Notes: generated by a model from the sequence alone, not told the origin. Counted from the first letter of the stretch, positions 48,295 through 56,879 are shown. The stretch: DNA of 64,000 nt from Pseudonocardia sp. TRM90224 (GCF_021245725.1 NZ_JAJGSX010000018.1:62001-126000); one strand, 5' to 3'. Program-made: numbers and translations.

Positions 48295-49611
48295 ATGAGC
48301 GTTGGACAGCGGATCACCGCCGTCCGCACCCTCGACGTCCGGTTCCCGACATCGCGCGAGCTCGACGGCTCCGACGCGATGAACCCCGACCCGGACTACT
48401 CGGCCGCCTACGTCGTGATCTCCACCGACGCGGGCGACGGCCTCGAGGGCCACGGATTCGCGTTCACGATCGGGCGCGGGAACGAGGTGCAGACCGCCGC
48501 GATCGACACGATCGGATCGTGGCTCGTCGGACGCCCGCTCGCGGAGACGCTCGACGGGCTCGGCGCGGTGTGGACCGAGCTGGTGCACGATTCGCAGCTG
48601 CGCTGGCTCGGTCCGGAGAAGGGCGTCATCCACATGGCGGTCGCCGCGGTCGTCAACGCGCTGTGGGACCTGCGCGCCAAGCGCGCCGGCCAGCCGCTGT
48701 GGAAGCTGCTGTCGGACCTCTCCCCGGAGGAGCTGGTCGACCTCGTCGACTTCCGCTACCTGACCGATGCGCTGACCAGGGACGAGGCGCTGGCGATCCT
48801 GCGCGCGGCCGAACCCGGCCGGGCCGAGCGCGAACGCGTGCTGCGTGAACGGGGCTACCCGGGCTACACGACCTCGCCGGGATGGCTCGGCTACGACGAC
48901 GAGAAGCTCGCCAGGCTGTGCCGCGAGGCCGTCGACGACGGGTTCACGCAGATCAAGCTCAAGGTCGGCGCCGACCTCGACGACGACAAGCGCCGCATGC
49001 GGATCGCGCGCGACACCGTCGGCCCCGACATCCGCATCGCGATCGACGCCAACCAGCGCTGGGACGTCGGGCCCGCCATCGAGTGGGTGCAGGCGCTCGC
49101 CGAGTTCGAACCGTGGTGGGTCGAGGAGCCGACCAGCCCCGACGACGTGCTCGGGCACGCCGCGATCGCCCGCGGCATCGCGCCGATCAAGGTGGCGACC
49201 GGGGAGCACGTGGCGAACCGGGTGGTGTTCAAGCAGCTCCTGCAGGCCGAGGCGATCGCGTACATGCAGATCGACGCGACCAGGGTCGCCGGGGTGAACG
49301 AGAACATCGCGAACCTGCTGCTCGCGGCGAAGTTCGGAGTGCCGGTCTGCCCGCACGCGGGCGGGGTCGGGCTGTGCGAGCTGGTGCAGCACCTGTCGAT
49401 GTTCGACTTCGTGGCCGTCTCCGGTTTGCTGGACGACCGCGTGATCGAGTACGTCGACCACCTGCACGAGCACTTCGTCGAGCCGGTCGTCATGGAGCGC
49501 GGCGCCTACCGCGCACCGACCGGGCCGGGAGCGGGCGCCGAGATGCACGAGGCGACGCTGGCGCGGTTCCGCTTCCCCGACGGCGCAGAGTGGGCGGAGG
49601 GGCAGGCATGA
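48295..49611 (+). CDS. L-fuconate dehydratase (enolase superfamily)
   Basis: Enolase-superfamily dehydratase of 438 residues converting L-fuconate to 2-keto-3-deoxy-L-fuconate. Active-site residues are all present: KxK in QIKLKVGAD, metal ligands in IDANQRWD (Asp), VEEPTSPDD (Glu) and ATGEHVANR (Glu), and His in CPHAGGVGLCELVQH. The N-terminus (FPTSRELDGSDAMNPDPDYSAAYVVI) is typical of the L-fuconate dehydratase/ENOSF1 subgroup. ATG 48295, behind GAAGGG; ATG 48280 is in frame but has the operator against it. Overlaps the SDR gene (ATGA). Confidence 0.9.
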   Translation: MSVGQRITAVRTLDVRFPTSRELDGSDAMNPDPDYSAAYVVISTDAGDGLEGHGFAFTIGRGNEVQTAAIDTIGSWLVGRPLAETLDGLGAVWTELVHDSQLRWLGPEKGVIHMAVAAVVNALWDLRAKRAGQPLWKLLSDLSPEELVDLVDFRYLTDALTRDEALAILRAAEPGRAERERVLRERGYPGYTTSPGWLGYDDEKLARLCREAVDDGFTQIKLKVGADLDDDKRRMRIARDTVGPDIRIAIDANQRWDVGPAIEWVQALAEFEPWWVEEPTSPDDVLGHAAIARGIAPIKVATGEHVANRVVFKQLLQAEAIAYMQIDATRVAGVNENIANLLLAAKFGVPVCPHAGGVGLCELVQHLSMFDFVAVSGLLDDRVIEYVDHLHEHFVEPVVMERGAYRAPTGPGAGAEMHEATLARFRFPDGAEWAEGQA

Positions 49612-50360
49612 CGGACTTCGCAGGGCTCGTCGCCGTCGTCAGCGGCGGCGGCTCCGGCATCGGGCTGGCCGCGGCGCAGCTGCTCGCCGAGCGCGGCGCG
49701 CGGGTGGCCTGCCTCGACCTCGACCCGTCGGAGGTGCCGGAGCCGCTCGTCGGGATCAGGGCCGACGTCACCGACGAGGCCTCGGTCGACGCGGCGGTGG
49801 CCGGTGTCGTCGAGCGGTTCGGCGGGATCGACATCGTGGTCAACAACGCCGGCATCGGCGCGCAGGGCACCGTCGAGACCAACCCGATCGACGAGTGGCA
49901 GCGGGTGTTCGACGTCAACGTGCTCGGCATGGTGCGGCTCTCCCGGGCGGCGCTGCCGCACCTGCGCAGGTCGAACGCCGCCGCGATCGTCAACACCTGC
50001 TCGATCGCGGCGACCGCCGGCCTGCCGCAGCGTGCGCTCTACAGCGCGAGCAAGGGTGCGGTGCAGTCGTTGACGCTCGCGATGGCCGCCGACCACGTCG
50101 CCGACGGGGTGCGGGTCAACTGCGTGAACCCCGGGACCGCCGACACCCCGTGGGTGGGCCGGCTGCTCGACTCCGCCGCCGACCCGGCCGCCGAACGGGC
50201 CGCGCTGGAGGCCCGCCAGCCGATGGGCCGGCTCGTGTCGGCGGCCGAGGTCGCCGCCGCGATCGCCTACCTCGCCAGCCCGCTCTCGGCTTCGACAACG
50301 GGCACGGCCCTGGCCGTCGACGGTGGGATGCAGGGCCTGCGCCTGCGCCCCCGCACGTAG
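49608..50360 (+). CDS. SDR dehydrogenase, probable 2-keto-3-deoxy-L-fuconate dehydrogenase
   Basis: Short-chain dehydrogenase of 250 residues: SGGGSGIGLAAA (cofactor), Asp in CLDLDPSE (NAD preference), NNAGIG, catalytic Ser in CSIAATAG, Tyr/Lys in YSASKGA, C-terminal TGTALAVDGGMQG. Cotranscribed with the L-fuconate dehydratase, so oxidation of 2-keto-3-deoxy-L-fuconate to the 2,4-diketo acid is the expected step; that acid is then cleaved to pyruvate and lactate by a hydrolase not seen in the window. A class B palindrome starts right after the stop. Confidence 0.82.
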   Translation: MTDFAGLVAVVSGGGSGIGLAAAQLLAERGARVACLDLDPSEVPEPLVGIRADVTDEASVDAAVAGVVERFGGIDIVVNNAGIGAQGTVETNPIDEWQRVFDVNVLGMVRLSRAALPHLRRSNAAAIVNTCSIAATAGLPQRALYSASKGAVQSLTLAMAADHVADGVRVNCVNPGTADTPWVGRLLDSAADPAAERAALEARQPMGRLVSAAEVAAAIAYLASPLSASTTGTALAVDGGMQGLRLRPRT

Positions 50361-50429
50361 AACTTCCCCACCGTTTTGGGCACATGCGCGCCGTTGCGGC
50401 GCGCATCCACCCAAAACGGTGGGGAACTT
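50361..50429. repeat. CCGTTTTG palindrome, class B, copy 7
   Basis: Starts at the base after the SDR stop. Inner arms are GGGCACATGCGCGC and GCGCGCATCCACCC, the opposite orientation to copy 2. Paired with copy 8. Confidence 0.85.
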
Positions 50430-50445
50430 CGGGTACCGGGGGCGA

Positions 50446-50515
50446 AACTTCCCCACCGTTTTGCCAACCTGCACAGCCGTGAGGGCGTGCAAGTAGGCAA
50501 AACGGTGGGGAACTT
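50446..50515. repeat. CCGTTTTG palindrome, class A, copy 8
   Basis: Inner arms TGCCAACCTGCA and TGCAAGTAGGCA, as in copy 5. Ends three bases before the binding-protein stop. Copies 7-8 form a B-A pair, the inverse of the A-B pair at 4625-4778. Confidence 0.85.
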
Positions 50516-50518
50516 CGG

Positions 50519-51490
50519 TCACTCGTAGAGGACGGCCTTGATCTCCGGGCTGTCGATGTTGGACTTGTCGTACCAGAAGTAGCCGGTGTCGATGACCTTC
50601 GGCAGCTGCTCCTTGTTCAACGCCTTCACCGCCGCCGAGACGAGCTGCTCGCCCATGCCGACCGGGTTCTGCGTGATCGCGCCGATCATCGCACCGGATC
50701 GGATGGCGTCCAGCTGGGCCTTGCCGGAGTCGAACCCGATGACCTTGATCCCGGTGGCGCCGCTCTCGGCGATGCCGCGGATGACCCCGACGGCCGAGCC
50801 CTCGTTCGCGCCGTAGATGCCCTTCACGTCCGGGTTCGACGCGATGATCGACTTGGTGATGTCGGCCGACTTGGCCTGGTCGCCGTCGCCGTACTGCGGC
50901 GGGAGCAGCTGGATGCCCGGCGCGTTCTTCTGCATCCAGTCGACGAACCCGTCTCGGCGGTCGATGCCGGTGCGGCTGGTCTGGTCGTGCACGACCAGCG
51001 CGACCTTGCCGGTGCCGCCGAGCGCCTCGGACATGTGCTTGGCCGCCTCGCCCGCTGCCGCCTTGTTGTCGGTCGCGGCGGTGGTGAGCGGGACGTCGCT
51101 GTCGACGCCGGAGTCGAACGCGATCACCGGGATGTTGCGGCTCTTGGCCTGCTGCAGCTGCGGCGCGAGGGCGCGCGAGTCGAGCGCGGCGATGCCGATC
51201 ACGCTGGGCTGCTTGCCCAACGCGTTCGTCAACATCGTCACCTGCGCTTCGATCTCGGTCTCCTTCGAAGGGCCGTCGAAGGTGATCTGCACCTTTTGCT
51301 TGGCCGCTTCCTGCTCCGCGCCCTTCTTGACCGCCTGCCAGAACTGGTGCTGGAAACCCTTCGAGATGATCGCGATGTAGGGCTGGTCGCCACCACCACC
51401 ACCGGCGGCCGGGCCGCCACCACCGCAGGCCGCGGCCGTCAGGGCCAGCGCGGCTGCGGCCAGCCCCGCAGCCACTCGTGTGATCCGCAT
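50519..51490 (-). CDS. Ribose-type sugar-binding lipoprotein
   Basis: Periplasmic-binding-protein fold (type I), 323 residues. Lipoprotein signal with lipobox LTAAAC (Cys about 22) and a Gly-rich linker. The mature part begins YIAIISKGFQHQFWQAVKKGAEQEAAK and has PVIAFDSGVDSD, TSRTGIDRRDGF, IYGANEGSAVGVIRGI and VIGFDSGKAQLDAI, as in ribose/galactose/rhamnose-type receptors. Last gene of the ABC operon (28 bases after the permease). Between convergent fucose genes, so L-fucose or a related deoxy sugar is the likely ligand. Confidence 0.88.
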   Translation of the reverse strand: MRITRVAAGLAAAALALTAAACGGGGPAAGGGGGDQPYIAIISKGFQHQFWQAVKKGAEQEAAKQKVQITFDGPSKETEIEAQVTMLTNALGKQPSVIGIAALDSRALAPQLQQAKSRNIPVIAFDSGVDSDVPLTTAATDNKAAAGEAAKHMSEALGGTGKVALVVHDQTSRTGIDRRDGFVDWMQKNAPGIQLLPPQYGDGDQAKSADITKSIIASNPDVKGIYGANEGSAVGVIRGIAESGATGIKVIGFDSGKAQLDAIRSGAMIGAITQNPVGMGEQLVSAAVKALNKEQLPKVIDTGYFWYDKSNIDSPEIKAVLYE

Positions 51491-51517
51491 GTCGAGCTCC
51501 CTTGGTCGAGGTCCAGG

Positions 51518-52525
51518 TCAGGTGGTTGTGGTGGCGCGCCTGCGCGCCATGTCGACGTACACCGCGAGCAGGATCACGATCCCGAGGATCACGTTCTGCC
51601 ACTCCTGCGGGATCGACATGATCTGCAGCCCGTTGTTGAGCACCGAGATGATCAGCGCGCCGATCACGGTGCCGACGATCGTGCCTTTGCCGCCCGAGAG
51701 CGACGTGCCGCCGATGACGACCGCGGCGATTGCCTGCAGCTCGTAGCCCATCCCGGTGGCCGGCTGCGCCGATCCGAGGCGGGCCGAGATCATCACGCCG
51801 GCCAGGCCGGTGAAGAGGCCGGCGAGCGTGTAGATGGCGATCTTCCAGCGGCCGACGTCGATGCCGGAGAGCGCGGTCGCCTCCTCGTTGCTGCCGATCG
51901 AGTACGTGTAGCGGCCCAGCACCGTCTTGTTCAGCAGCACCCCCGCGACGACGGCCGCGAACGCCAGCACGAGCACGGCGTTGGGGAAGTTCGAACCCGG
52001 CACGAGGCTGCCGATCGAGAGGTCGATGTAGGCGGGGTGATCGCTGAAGTAGATCGGCGTGCTGCGCGAGACGACCAGCGCGAGCCCTTGCGCCACCAGC
52101 ATCATCGCGAGCGTCGCAATGAACGGTGGCAACCGCAGCACAGCGACGTTCACACCGTTGATCAGCCCGAGCAGGCCGCCGAACAGGATCGCCAGCAGCA
52201 CGCCGAGTGGTAGCGGGATGCCGAAGTCGACGATGAACTTCCCGGACATGACGGCGCAGAGCGCCATCCCGGTGCCGATCGACAGGTCGATGCCGCCGGT
52301 GATGATCACGAACGTGGTGCCGAGCGCGAGCAGCCCGATCACGACGGTCGAGAACAGGATGTTCGTGACGTTGCCGTAGTTGAAGAAGTTGGGGCTGACC
52401 ACCGAGAAGAACGCGAAGATGATGATCAGACCGGCGAACGCGAGGAACTGCTGGATGCGGCCGCGCGCGGCACGCAGGGCGGGTGCCGGCGCCGCCGTCT
52501 CGCTCTTGGTCATCGACGTGCTCAT
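51518..52525 (-). CDS. Ribose-type ABC permease
   Basis: RbsC-family permease of 335 residues with about ten hydrophobic segments: FAFFSVVSPNFFNYGNVTNILFSTVVIGLLALGTTFVIITGGIDLSIG (conserved TM2-TM3 region), LRLPPFIATLAMMLVAQGLALV, GYELQAIAAVVIGGTSLSGGKGTIVGTVIGALI (EAA-like segment). The start overlaps the ATPase stop by four bases. Confidence 0.92.
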   Translation of the reverse strand: MSTSMTKSETAAPAPALRAARGRIQQFLAFAGLIIIFAFFSVVSPNFFNYGNVTNILFSTVVIGLLALGTTFVIITGGIDLSIGTGMALCAVMSGKFIVDFGIPLPLGVLLAILFGGLLGLINGVNVAVLRLPPFIATLAMMLVAQGLALVVSRSTPIYFSDHPAYIDLSIGSLVPGSNFPNAVLVLAFAAVVAGVLLNKTVLGRYTYSIGSNEEATALSGIDVGRWKIAIYTLAGLFTGLAGVMISARLGSAQPATGMGYELQAIAAVVIGGTSLSGGKGTIVGTVIGALIISVLNNGLQIMSIPQEWQNVILGIVILLAVYVDMARRRATTTT

Positions 52526-54030
52526 GTCTGCGCGGCCTCCGGTCGCAGGGTGGCGAGCTCCATGACGGACTCCTGGGTCGCTTGTGCCGCGGCCAGCTCC
52601 CCGGTGACCCGACCCTCGCTCATCACGATGACGCGATGGGACATGCGCAGTACCTCCGGCAGTTCCGAGGAGATCATGACGATCGACTTGCCCTGAGCGG
52701 CCAGCTCGTTGAGCAGCCGGTAGATCTCCTCCTTCGCACCGACGTCGATGCCACGGGTCGGCTCGTCGACGATCAGCACGTCACAGTCCTTGACCAGCCA
52801 CTTCGCCAGCACCACCTTCTGCTGGTTGCCGCCGGAGAGGTGCTTGACCGTCTGATCGACCGACGGCGTGCGGATGCCGAGCGCCCCGACCATCTCGGTG
52901 GCCTTCGCCCGCATCGCGCCGCGGCGCACGAACCCCCACGACTGGAAGAGGTCGCGCACGGAGCTGAGCGCGACGTTCGCGGTGACGTCCTGCTCCAGCA
53001 AGAGGCCGAGGTGCTTGCGGTCCTCCGACAGGTAGCCGATGCCCAACCGGGCCGCTTCCGCGGGGTTCGTGATGTGCACGGGCTTGCCGCGCAGCGCGAC
53101 CTCCCCCGATACGACGGGGTCGGCACCGACGATCGCGCGCGCCACCTCCGTCCGCCCCGCGCCCATCAATCCGGCGACACCGAGGATCTCGCCCTCGCGC
53201 AGCTCGAAGGAGACGTCCCGCAGCAGCGTCTTCGTGGTGAGCCCGCGCACGGAGAGCACGGCGGGCCGATCGTCGCGCACGCCCTCAGGGCCGGCGCCGG
53301 CCGCGATCTCCCGACCGACCATCCGGACCACGACGTCACGGACCGTCGTGCCGTCGGCGTCGAGCGTGTCGACGTAGCGCCCGTCGCGGATCACCGTGAT
53401 GCGGTCGGCGATGCGCTTCAGCTCGTCCATGCGGTGCGAGATGTAGATGACGCCGGTCTCGGGGCTGCGGAAGCGGCGGATCAGGTCGTGCAGCACCTCG
53501 ACCTCGGCGTCGTTCAGCGCGGCCGTCGGCTCGTCCATGATCAGGACCTTGGCGTCGTACGACAGCGCCTTGGCGATCTCCACCATCTGCTGGCGGGCGA
53601 CGGTCAGGTTGCCGACGATCTCGCCGGGCTCCAGCGGGAGGTGCAGCCGGTCGATGAGCTCGCGAGCACGCGCGGTGAGCGCGTTGTCGGAGAGGAACCC
53701 GCCGAGGACCCGCGGCTCGCGGCCGATGAAGATGTTCTGCGCGACCGTCAGGTCGGGCATCAGGTTGAACTCCTGGTGGATGATGCTCAACCCTTGCGCC
53801 AGCGCGTCGCGCGGGCCGTTGACCTGCAGCGGGCGCCCGTCGAGGAAGAACTCTCCCTCGTCGGGCTGGTGGATGCCGGTCAGCAGCTTCATCAGCGTCG
53901 ACTTGCCGGCACCGTTCTCGCCCACGACGGCGAGCACCTCGCCGCGACGCAGCTCGATGTGCATCCCGGCCAGTGCCTGCACACCGGGGAATCCCTTGCT
54001 GACCCCGCGTGCTTCGAGCAGGGGGGTCAC
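52522..54030 (-). CDS. Ribose-type ABC ATPase (two-domain)
   Basis: RbsA-family protein of 502 residues with two ATPase domains: Walker A GENGAGKSTLMKLL, signature LTVARQQMVEIAKAL, Walker B VLIMDEPTAAL in domain 1; GLMGAGRTEVARAI (degenerate Walker A), signature LSGGNQQKVVLAKWL and Walker B VLIVDEPTRGID in domain 2. I chose GTG 54030, which gives the family length. A promoter TTGACC-18-TACGGT lies 40-50 bases upstream, with an operator between the boxes; the leader is therefore very short. First gene of the ABC operon. Confidence 0.9.
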   Translation of the reverse strand: MTPLLEARGVSKGFPGVQALAGMHIELRRGEVLAVVGENGAGKSTLMKLLTGIHQPDEGEFFLDGRPLQVNGPRDALAQGLSIIHQEFNLMPDLTVAQNIFIGREPRVLGGFLSDNALTARARELIDRLHLPLEPGEIVGNLTVARQQMVEIAKALSYDAKVLIMDEPTAALNDAEVEVLHDLIRRFRSPETGVIYISHRMDELKRIADRITVIRDGRYVDTLDADGTTVRDVVVRMVGREIAAGAGPEGVRDDRPAVLSVRGLTTKTLLRDVSFELREGEILGVAGLMGAGRTEVARAIVGADPVVSGEVALRGKPVHITNPAEAARLGIGYLSEDRKHLGLLLEQDVTANVALSSVRDLFQSWGFVRRGAMRAKATEMVGALGIRTPSVDQTVKHLSGGNQQKVVLAKWLVKDCDVLIVDEPTRGIDVGAKEEIYRLLNELAAQGKSIVMISSELPEVLRMSHRVIVMSEGRVTGELAAAQATQESVMELATLRPEAAQT

Positions 54031-54057
54031 GTGACCACGCTCACGGGCGGTACCGTA

Positions 54058-54068
54058 GACATCCGATC
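54058..54068. promoter_or_regulatory. GntR operator, fucose regulon site 2
   Basis: GACATCCGATC, one mismatch per arm from ACATCSGATGT; lies between TTGACC and TACGGT of the ABC operon promoter (minus strand). Confidence 0.6.
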
Positions 54069-54120
54069 TCTCCCCGGTCAAGACTGTTCGGCCGGGCGTG
54101 AGAGAGACGTGACCTGCAGA

Positions 54121-54131
54121 GACATCCGACC
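54121..54131. promoter_or_regulatory. GntR operator, fucose regulon site 3
   Basis: GACATCCGACC, a weaker copy, upstream of the aldo/keto reductase gene and 63 bases from site 2. Confidence 0.5.
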
Positions 54132-54222
54132 TCTAGTCGTGCAAAATCGAATGCTACACCCAGCCCATGCCGTCCCGCGGCATCTGTGGTGGGGTGCGAG
54201 CCGAACATGATCCGGAAAGGCG

Positions 54223-55200
54223 ATGGAACTCATGGCGCCACTCGGCAGGAGCAGCGTTGAGGTGAGCCCGATCGGGTTCGGCGGCGCCGCGCTCGGCAAC
54301 CTCTACAGCGAGGTGAGCGAGGCGGATGCGCGCGCGACGATCGACGCGGCATGGGACGCCGGCACCCGCTTCTTCGACACCGCTCCGCACTACGGCCTCG
54401 GCCTGTCGGAGCGCAGGATCGGGGCCGCGCTCGCGGGCCGTCCCCGCGACGAGTACACGATCTCCACCAAGATCGGGCGGCTGCTCGTACCCGTCCCGGG
54501 AGGAGCCGGCCGGCAGGACGAGGAGGGCGGCTTCGCCGTGCCCGCCGACCACCGGCGGGTGTGGGACTTCTCCGCCGACGGCGTGCGTCGCAGCCTCGAC
54601 GACAGCCTGGCGCGGCTCGGGCTCGACCGGGTCGACCTGCTGCTGATCCACGATCCCGACGACCACTGGGAGCAGGCGGTCGGCGAGGCCTACCCCGCGC
54701 TGCACGAGCTGCGCGCCCAGGGCGTGATCGGCGCGATCGGGGCCGGGATGAACCAGTCGGCGATGCTCACCCGGTTCGTCCGGGAAACCGAGATCGACGC
54801 CGTGCTCATGGCCGGTCGCTACACGCTGCTCGACCAGTCGGCGGAGGCCGACCTGCTGCCGGCCTGCGCCGAGCGCGGTGTCTCGGTGATCGCGGCCGGG
54901 GTGTTCAACAGCGGTGTGCTGGCGACCGACGACCCGCCGGAGAACGCCACCTACAACTACGCGCCCGCAGCGACGGAGATCCGCGAGCGCGCGCTGCGGA
55001 TCGGCGCGGTGTGCCGCCGCCACGGCGTGTCCGTTCCTGCGGCGGCGATCGCGTTCGTCGCGAGGCGGCCCGAGGTCGCGACCGTCCTGATCGGGGCCCG
55101 GACCCCCGACGAGATCCGCAGCAACGCCGTCTCGGCCACCGCGGAGATCCCGGAAGCGCTGTGGGCCGACCTCGCCGCGGAAGGTCTGATCGCCGCATGA
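54223..55200 (+). CDS. Aldo/keto reductase, probable L-fucose dehydrogenase
   Basis: TIM-barrel reductase of 325 residues of the D-threo-aldose/L-fucose 1-dehydrogenase subgroup: PIGFGGAALGNLYSEVSEADARATIDAAWDAG, then RFFDTAPHYGLGLSERRIGAAL with the catalytic Asp and Tyr, Lys in ISTKIGRLL, His in LLLIHDPDDHW. It would oxidise L-fucose (or another threo-aldose) to the lactone with NAD(P)+. ATG 54223 is used; ATG 54232 is equally possible. Overlaps the lactonase gene (ATGA). Its promoter is divergent from the ABC operon and shares operators. Confidence 0.85.
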   Translation: MELMAPLGRSSVEVSPIGFGGAALGNLYSEVSEADARATIDAAWDAGTRFFDTAPHYGLGLSERRIGAALAGRPRDEYTISTKIGRLLVPVPGGAGRQDEEGGFAVPADHRRVWDFSADGVRRSLDDSLARLGLDRVDLLLIHDPDDHWEQAVGEAYPALHELRAQGVIGAIGAGMNQSAMLTRFVRETEIDAVLMAGRYTLLDQSAEADLLPACAERGVSVIAAGVFNSGVLATDDPPENATYNYAPAATEIRERALRIGAVCRRHGVSVPAAAIAFVARRPEVATVLIGARTPDEIRSNAVSATAEIPEALWADLAAEGLIAA

Positions 55201-56039
55201 GCGTCGTCGACGCGCACCACCACCTGTGGGACCCGGCGACCGGCGACAACCAGTGGCTGGACTCGCCCGGCCTCGAAGGGATCAACCGGGCGTACACGCT
55301 CGACGACCTGCGCGCCGTCGCACCCGCCGACGTCGAAGCGACCGTGCTGGTGCAGACGCTGAACTCCACAGCGGAGACCGAGCGGCTGCTCGCCGCGGCG
55401 GCGGGCTCGGCGCTCGTCGCGGGTGTGGTCGCGTGGGTCGATCTGACCAGCGCCGACGTCGGTGCCCAGCTCGACCGGCTTGCCGCCCAGCCCGGCGGCA
55501 CGAAGGTCGTGGGCATCCGGCACCTCGCGCAGGACGAGCCCGACCCCCGCTGGCTGGCCCGCGAGGACGTCGCACGCGGGGTGGCCGAGCTCGGCCGGCG
55601 CGGGTTGACCTACGACGTGCTGGTGCGCGCGCCCCAACGAGCGGCGGCGCTGGAGCTCGCGCGGGCCGTCCCCGACGTGCGGCTGGTGCTCGACCACGCC
55701 GGCAAGCCGGGCATCGGCGACGGCGAGTGGGACGGCTGGGCGAGCTGGCTGACCGAGCTGGCCGCCTTCCCGAACGTCGACTGCAAGCTCTCGGGACTGC
55801 TGACCGAGGCCGCGCCGGGCAAGCAGGACGTCACCACCTTGCGCCCGTACGCGGAGCACGTCCTGGGCGCCTTCGGCCCCGACCGCGTGCTCTACGGCTC
55901 CGACTGGCCGGTGTGCGAGCTGGCCGGCGGCTACCCGGCGGTGTGGGCGAGCACGCAGGAGTTCCTCGCCGGCCTGTCGGAGGCGGAACGCACCGCCGTC
56001 CGATCCGGGACGGCCCGGCGCGCCTACGCGCTGCCCTGA
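55197..56039 (+). CDS. L-fuconolactonase (amidohydrolase family)
   Basis: Amidohydrolase-fold lactonase of 280 residues, opening L-fucono-1,5-lactone to L-fuconate. N-terminal VVDAHHHLWDP (HxH), AYTLDDLRAVAPADVEATVLVQTLNSTAETERLL, GGTKVVGIRHLAQDEPDPRWL, LVLDHAGKPGIG (His), and LYGSDWPVCEL (Asp near the C-terminus). This is the amidohydrolase_2/COG3618 subgroup that includes fuconolactonase. Coupled to the aldo/keto reductase. A class B palindrome starts four bases after the stop. Confidence 0.87.
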   Translation: MSVVDAHHHLWDPATGDNQWLDSPGLEGINRAYTLDDLRAVAPADVEATVLVQTLNSTAETERLLAAAAGSALVAGVVAWVDLTSADVGAQLDRLAAQPGGTKVVGIRHLAQDEPDPRWLAREDVARGVAELGRRGLTYDVLVRAPQRAAALELARAVPDVRLVLDHAGKPGIGDGEWDGWASWLTELAAFPNVDCKLSGLLTEAAPGKQDVTTLRPYAEHVLGAFGPDRVLYGSDWPVCELAGGYPAVWASTQEFLAGLSEAERTAVRSGTARRAYALP

Positions 56040-56043
56040 CGCC

Positions 56044-56108
56044 AACTTCCCCACCGTTTTGGGCACATGCGCGCTCAGGCGGCGCGCATCCACCCAAAAC
56101 GGTGGGGA
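56044..56108. repeat. CCGTTTTG palindrome, class B, copy 9
   Basis: Inner arms GGGCACATGCGCGC and GCGCGCATCCACCC, as in copy 7. The outer right arm is cut short (GGTGGGGAGAT). Paired with copy 10. Confidence 0.85.
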
Positions 56109-56116
56109 GATCGGCG

Positions 56117-56186
56117 AACTTGCCCACCGTTTTGCCTACCTGCACGCCCTCGAGGGTGTGCAGGTTGGCAAAACGGTGGGGAAGTT
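56117..56186. repeat. CCGTTTTG palindrome, class A, copy 10
   Basis: Inner arms TGCCTACCTGCA and TGCAGGTTGGCA. Its last base is the end of the GntR stop codon, so the palindrome touches the gene. Confidence 0.85.
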
Positions 56187-56866
56187 TACTGTTCGACCAG
56201 CGCGCTGCGGAGCCACTTCTCGACGTCGGCGATGTGGACGGTGGCCCAGGAACGGGCGACGTCTGGCTGGCGGGCCTCGATGGCGTCGCAGATCGCGGTG
56301 TGCTGCTCGATGGTCCGTGCGACCGCGCCCTCCTGGGTGAGGCCGCGCCAGATCCGCGCGCGGGTCGTCGGGCCGGAGAGCCCTTCGATCAGCGAGCAGA
56401 GCACGGCGTTGCCGCTACCCGCGGCGACCCTGCGGTGGAACTCCAGGTCGTTCGCGACGAGCGCTTCGACGTCGGGGTCGGGGTCGAGCTCGGCCAGCAC
56501 CTCGCGCAGGCCTGCGACGTCTTCGGCCGGCATCGTCAGCGCCGCCATCGCCGTCGCCGCAGGCTCCAGGATCCGGCGCACCTCGAAGAACTCCAGCACG
56601 GTGTCGTCACGGTGGAAGTCGACGACGAACGTCATGGCGTCGAGCAGCAGGTCGGGGTCGAGGCTGGTGACGTACGTGCCGTCGCCCTGCCGCACGTCGA
56701 GCACCCTGATCAGGGACAGCGCCTTGACCGCCTCGCGCAGCGAGTTGCGCGAGAGCCCGAGCCGTTCGGCGAGATCCGCCTCGCGGGGCAGGCGCGCGCC
56801 CGGCCCCAGCTCGCCCGAGACGATCATCGCCTTGATCTTCTCGATCGCTTCGTCGGTGACCGGCAC
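56186..56866 (-). CDS. GntR-family regulator (FadR/FCD type) of the fucose genes
   Basis: Regulator of 226 residues: winged helix (LPREADLAERLGLSRNSLREAVKALSLIRVLDVRQGDGTYV, about 25-66) and FCD domain (FFEVRRILEPAATAMAALTM, NDLEFHRRVAAGSGNAVLCSLIEGL). GTG start behind AGGAGG. A perfect copy of ACATCGGATGT lies 14 bases upstream of its start, and the same motif occurs at the promoters of the dehydratase operon and of the divergent ABC and AKR operons, so it very likely controls the whole fucose set and itself. The ligand is probably a pathway acid. Confidence 0.9.
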   Translation of the reverse strand: MPVTDEAIEKIKAMIVSGELGPGARLPREADLAERLGLSRNSLREAVKALSLIRVLDVRQGDGTYVTSLDPDLLLDAMTFVVDFHRDDTVLEFFEVRRILEPAATAMAALTMPAEDVAGLREVLAELDPDPDVEALVANDLEFHRRVAAGSGNAVLCSLIEGLSGPTTRARIWRGLTQEGAVARTIEQHTAICDAIEARQPDVARSWATVHIADVEKWLRSALVEQ

Positions 56867-56879
56867 TCAGCCCTCCTGA

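Noticed and set aside
50361..50515. CRISPR array
   Set aside because: The repeats are two adjacent palindromes with unlike inner sequences and no regular spacers or cas genes.
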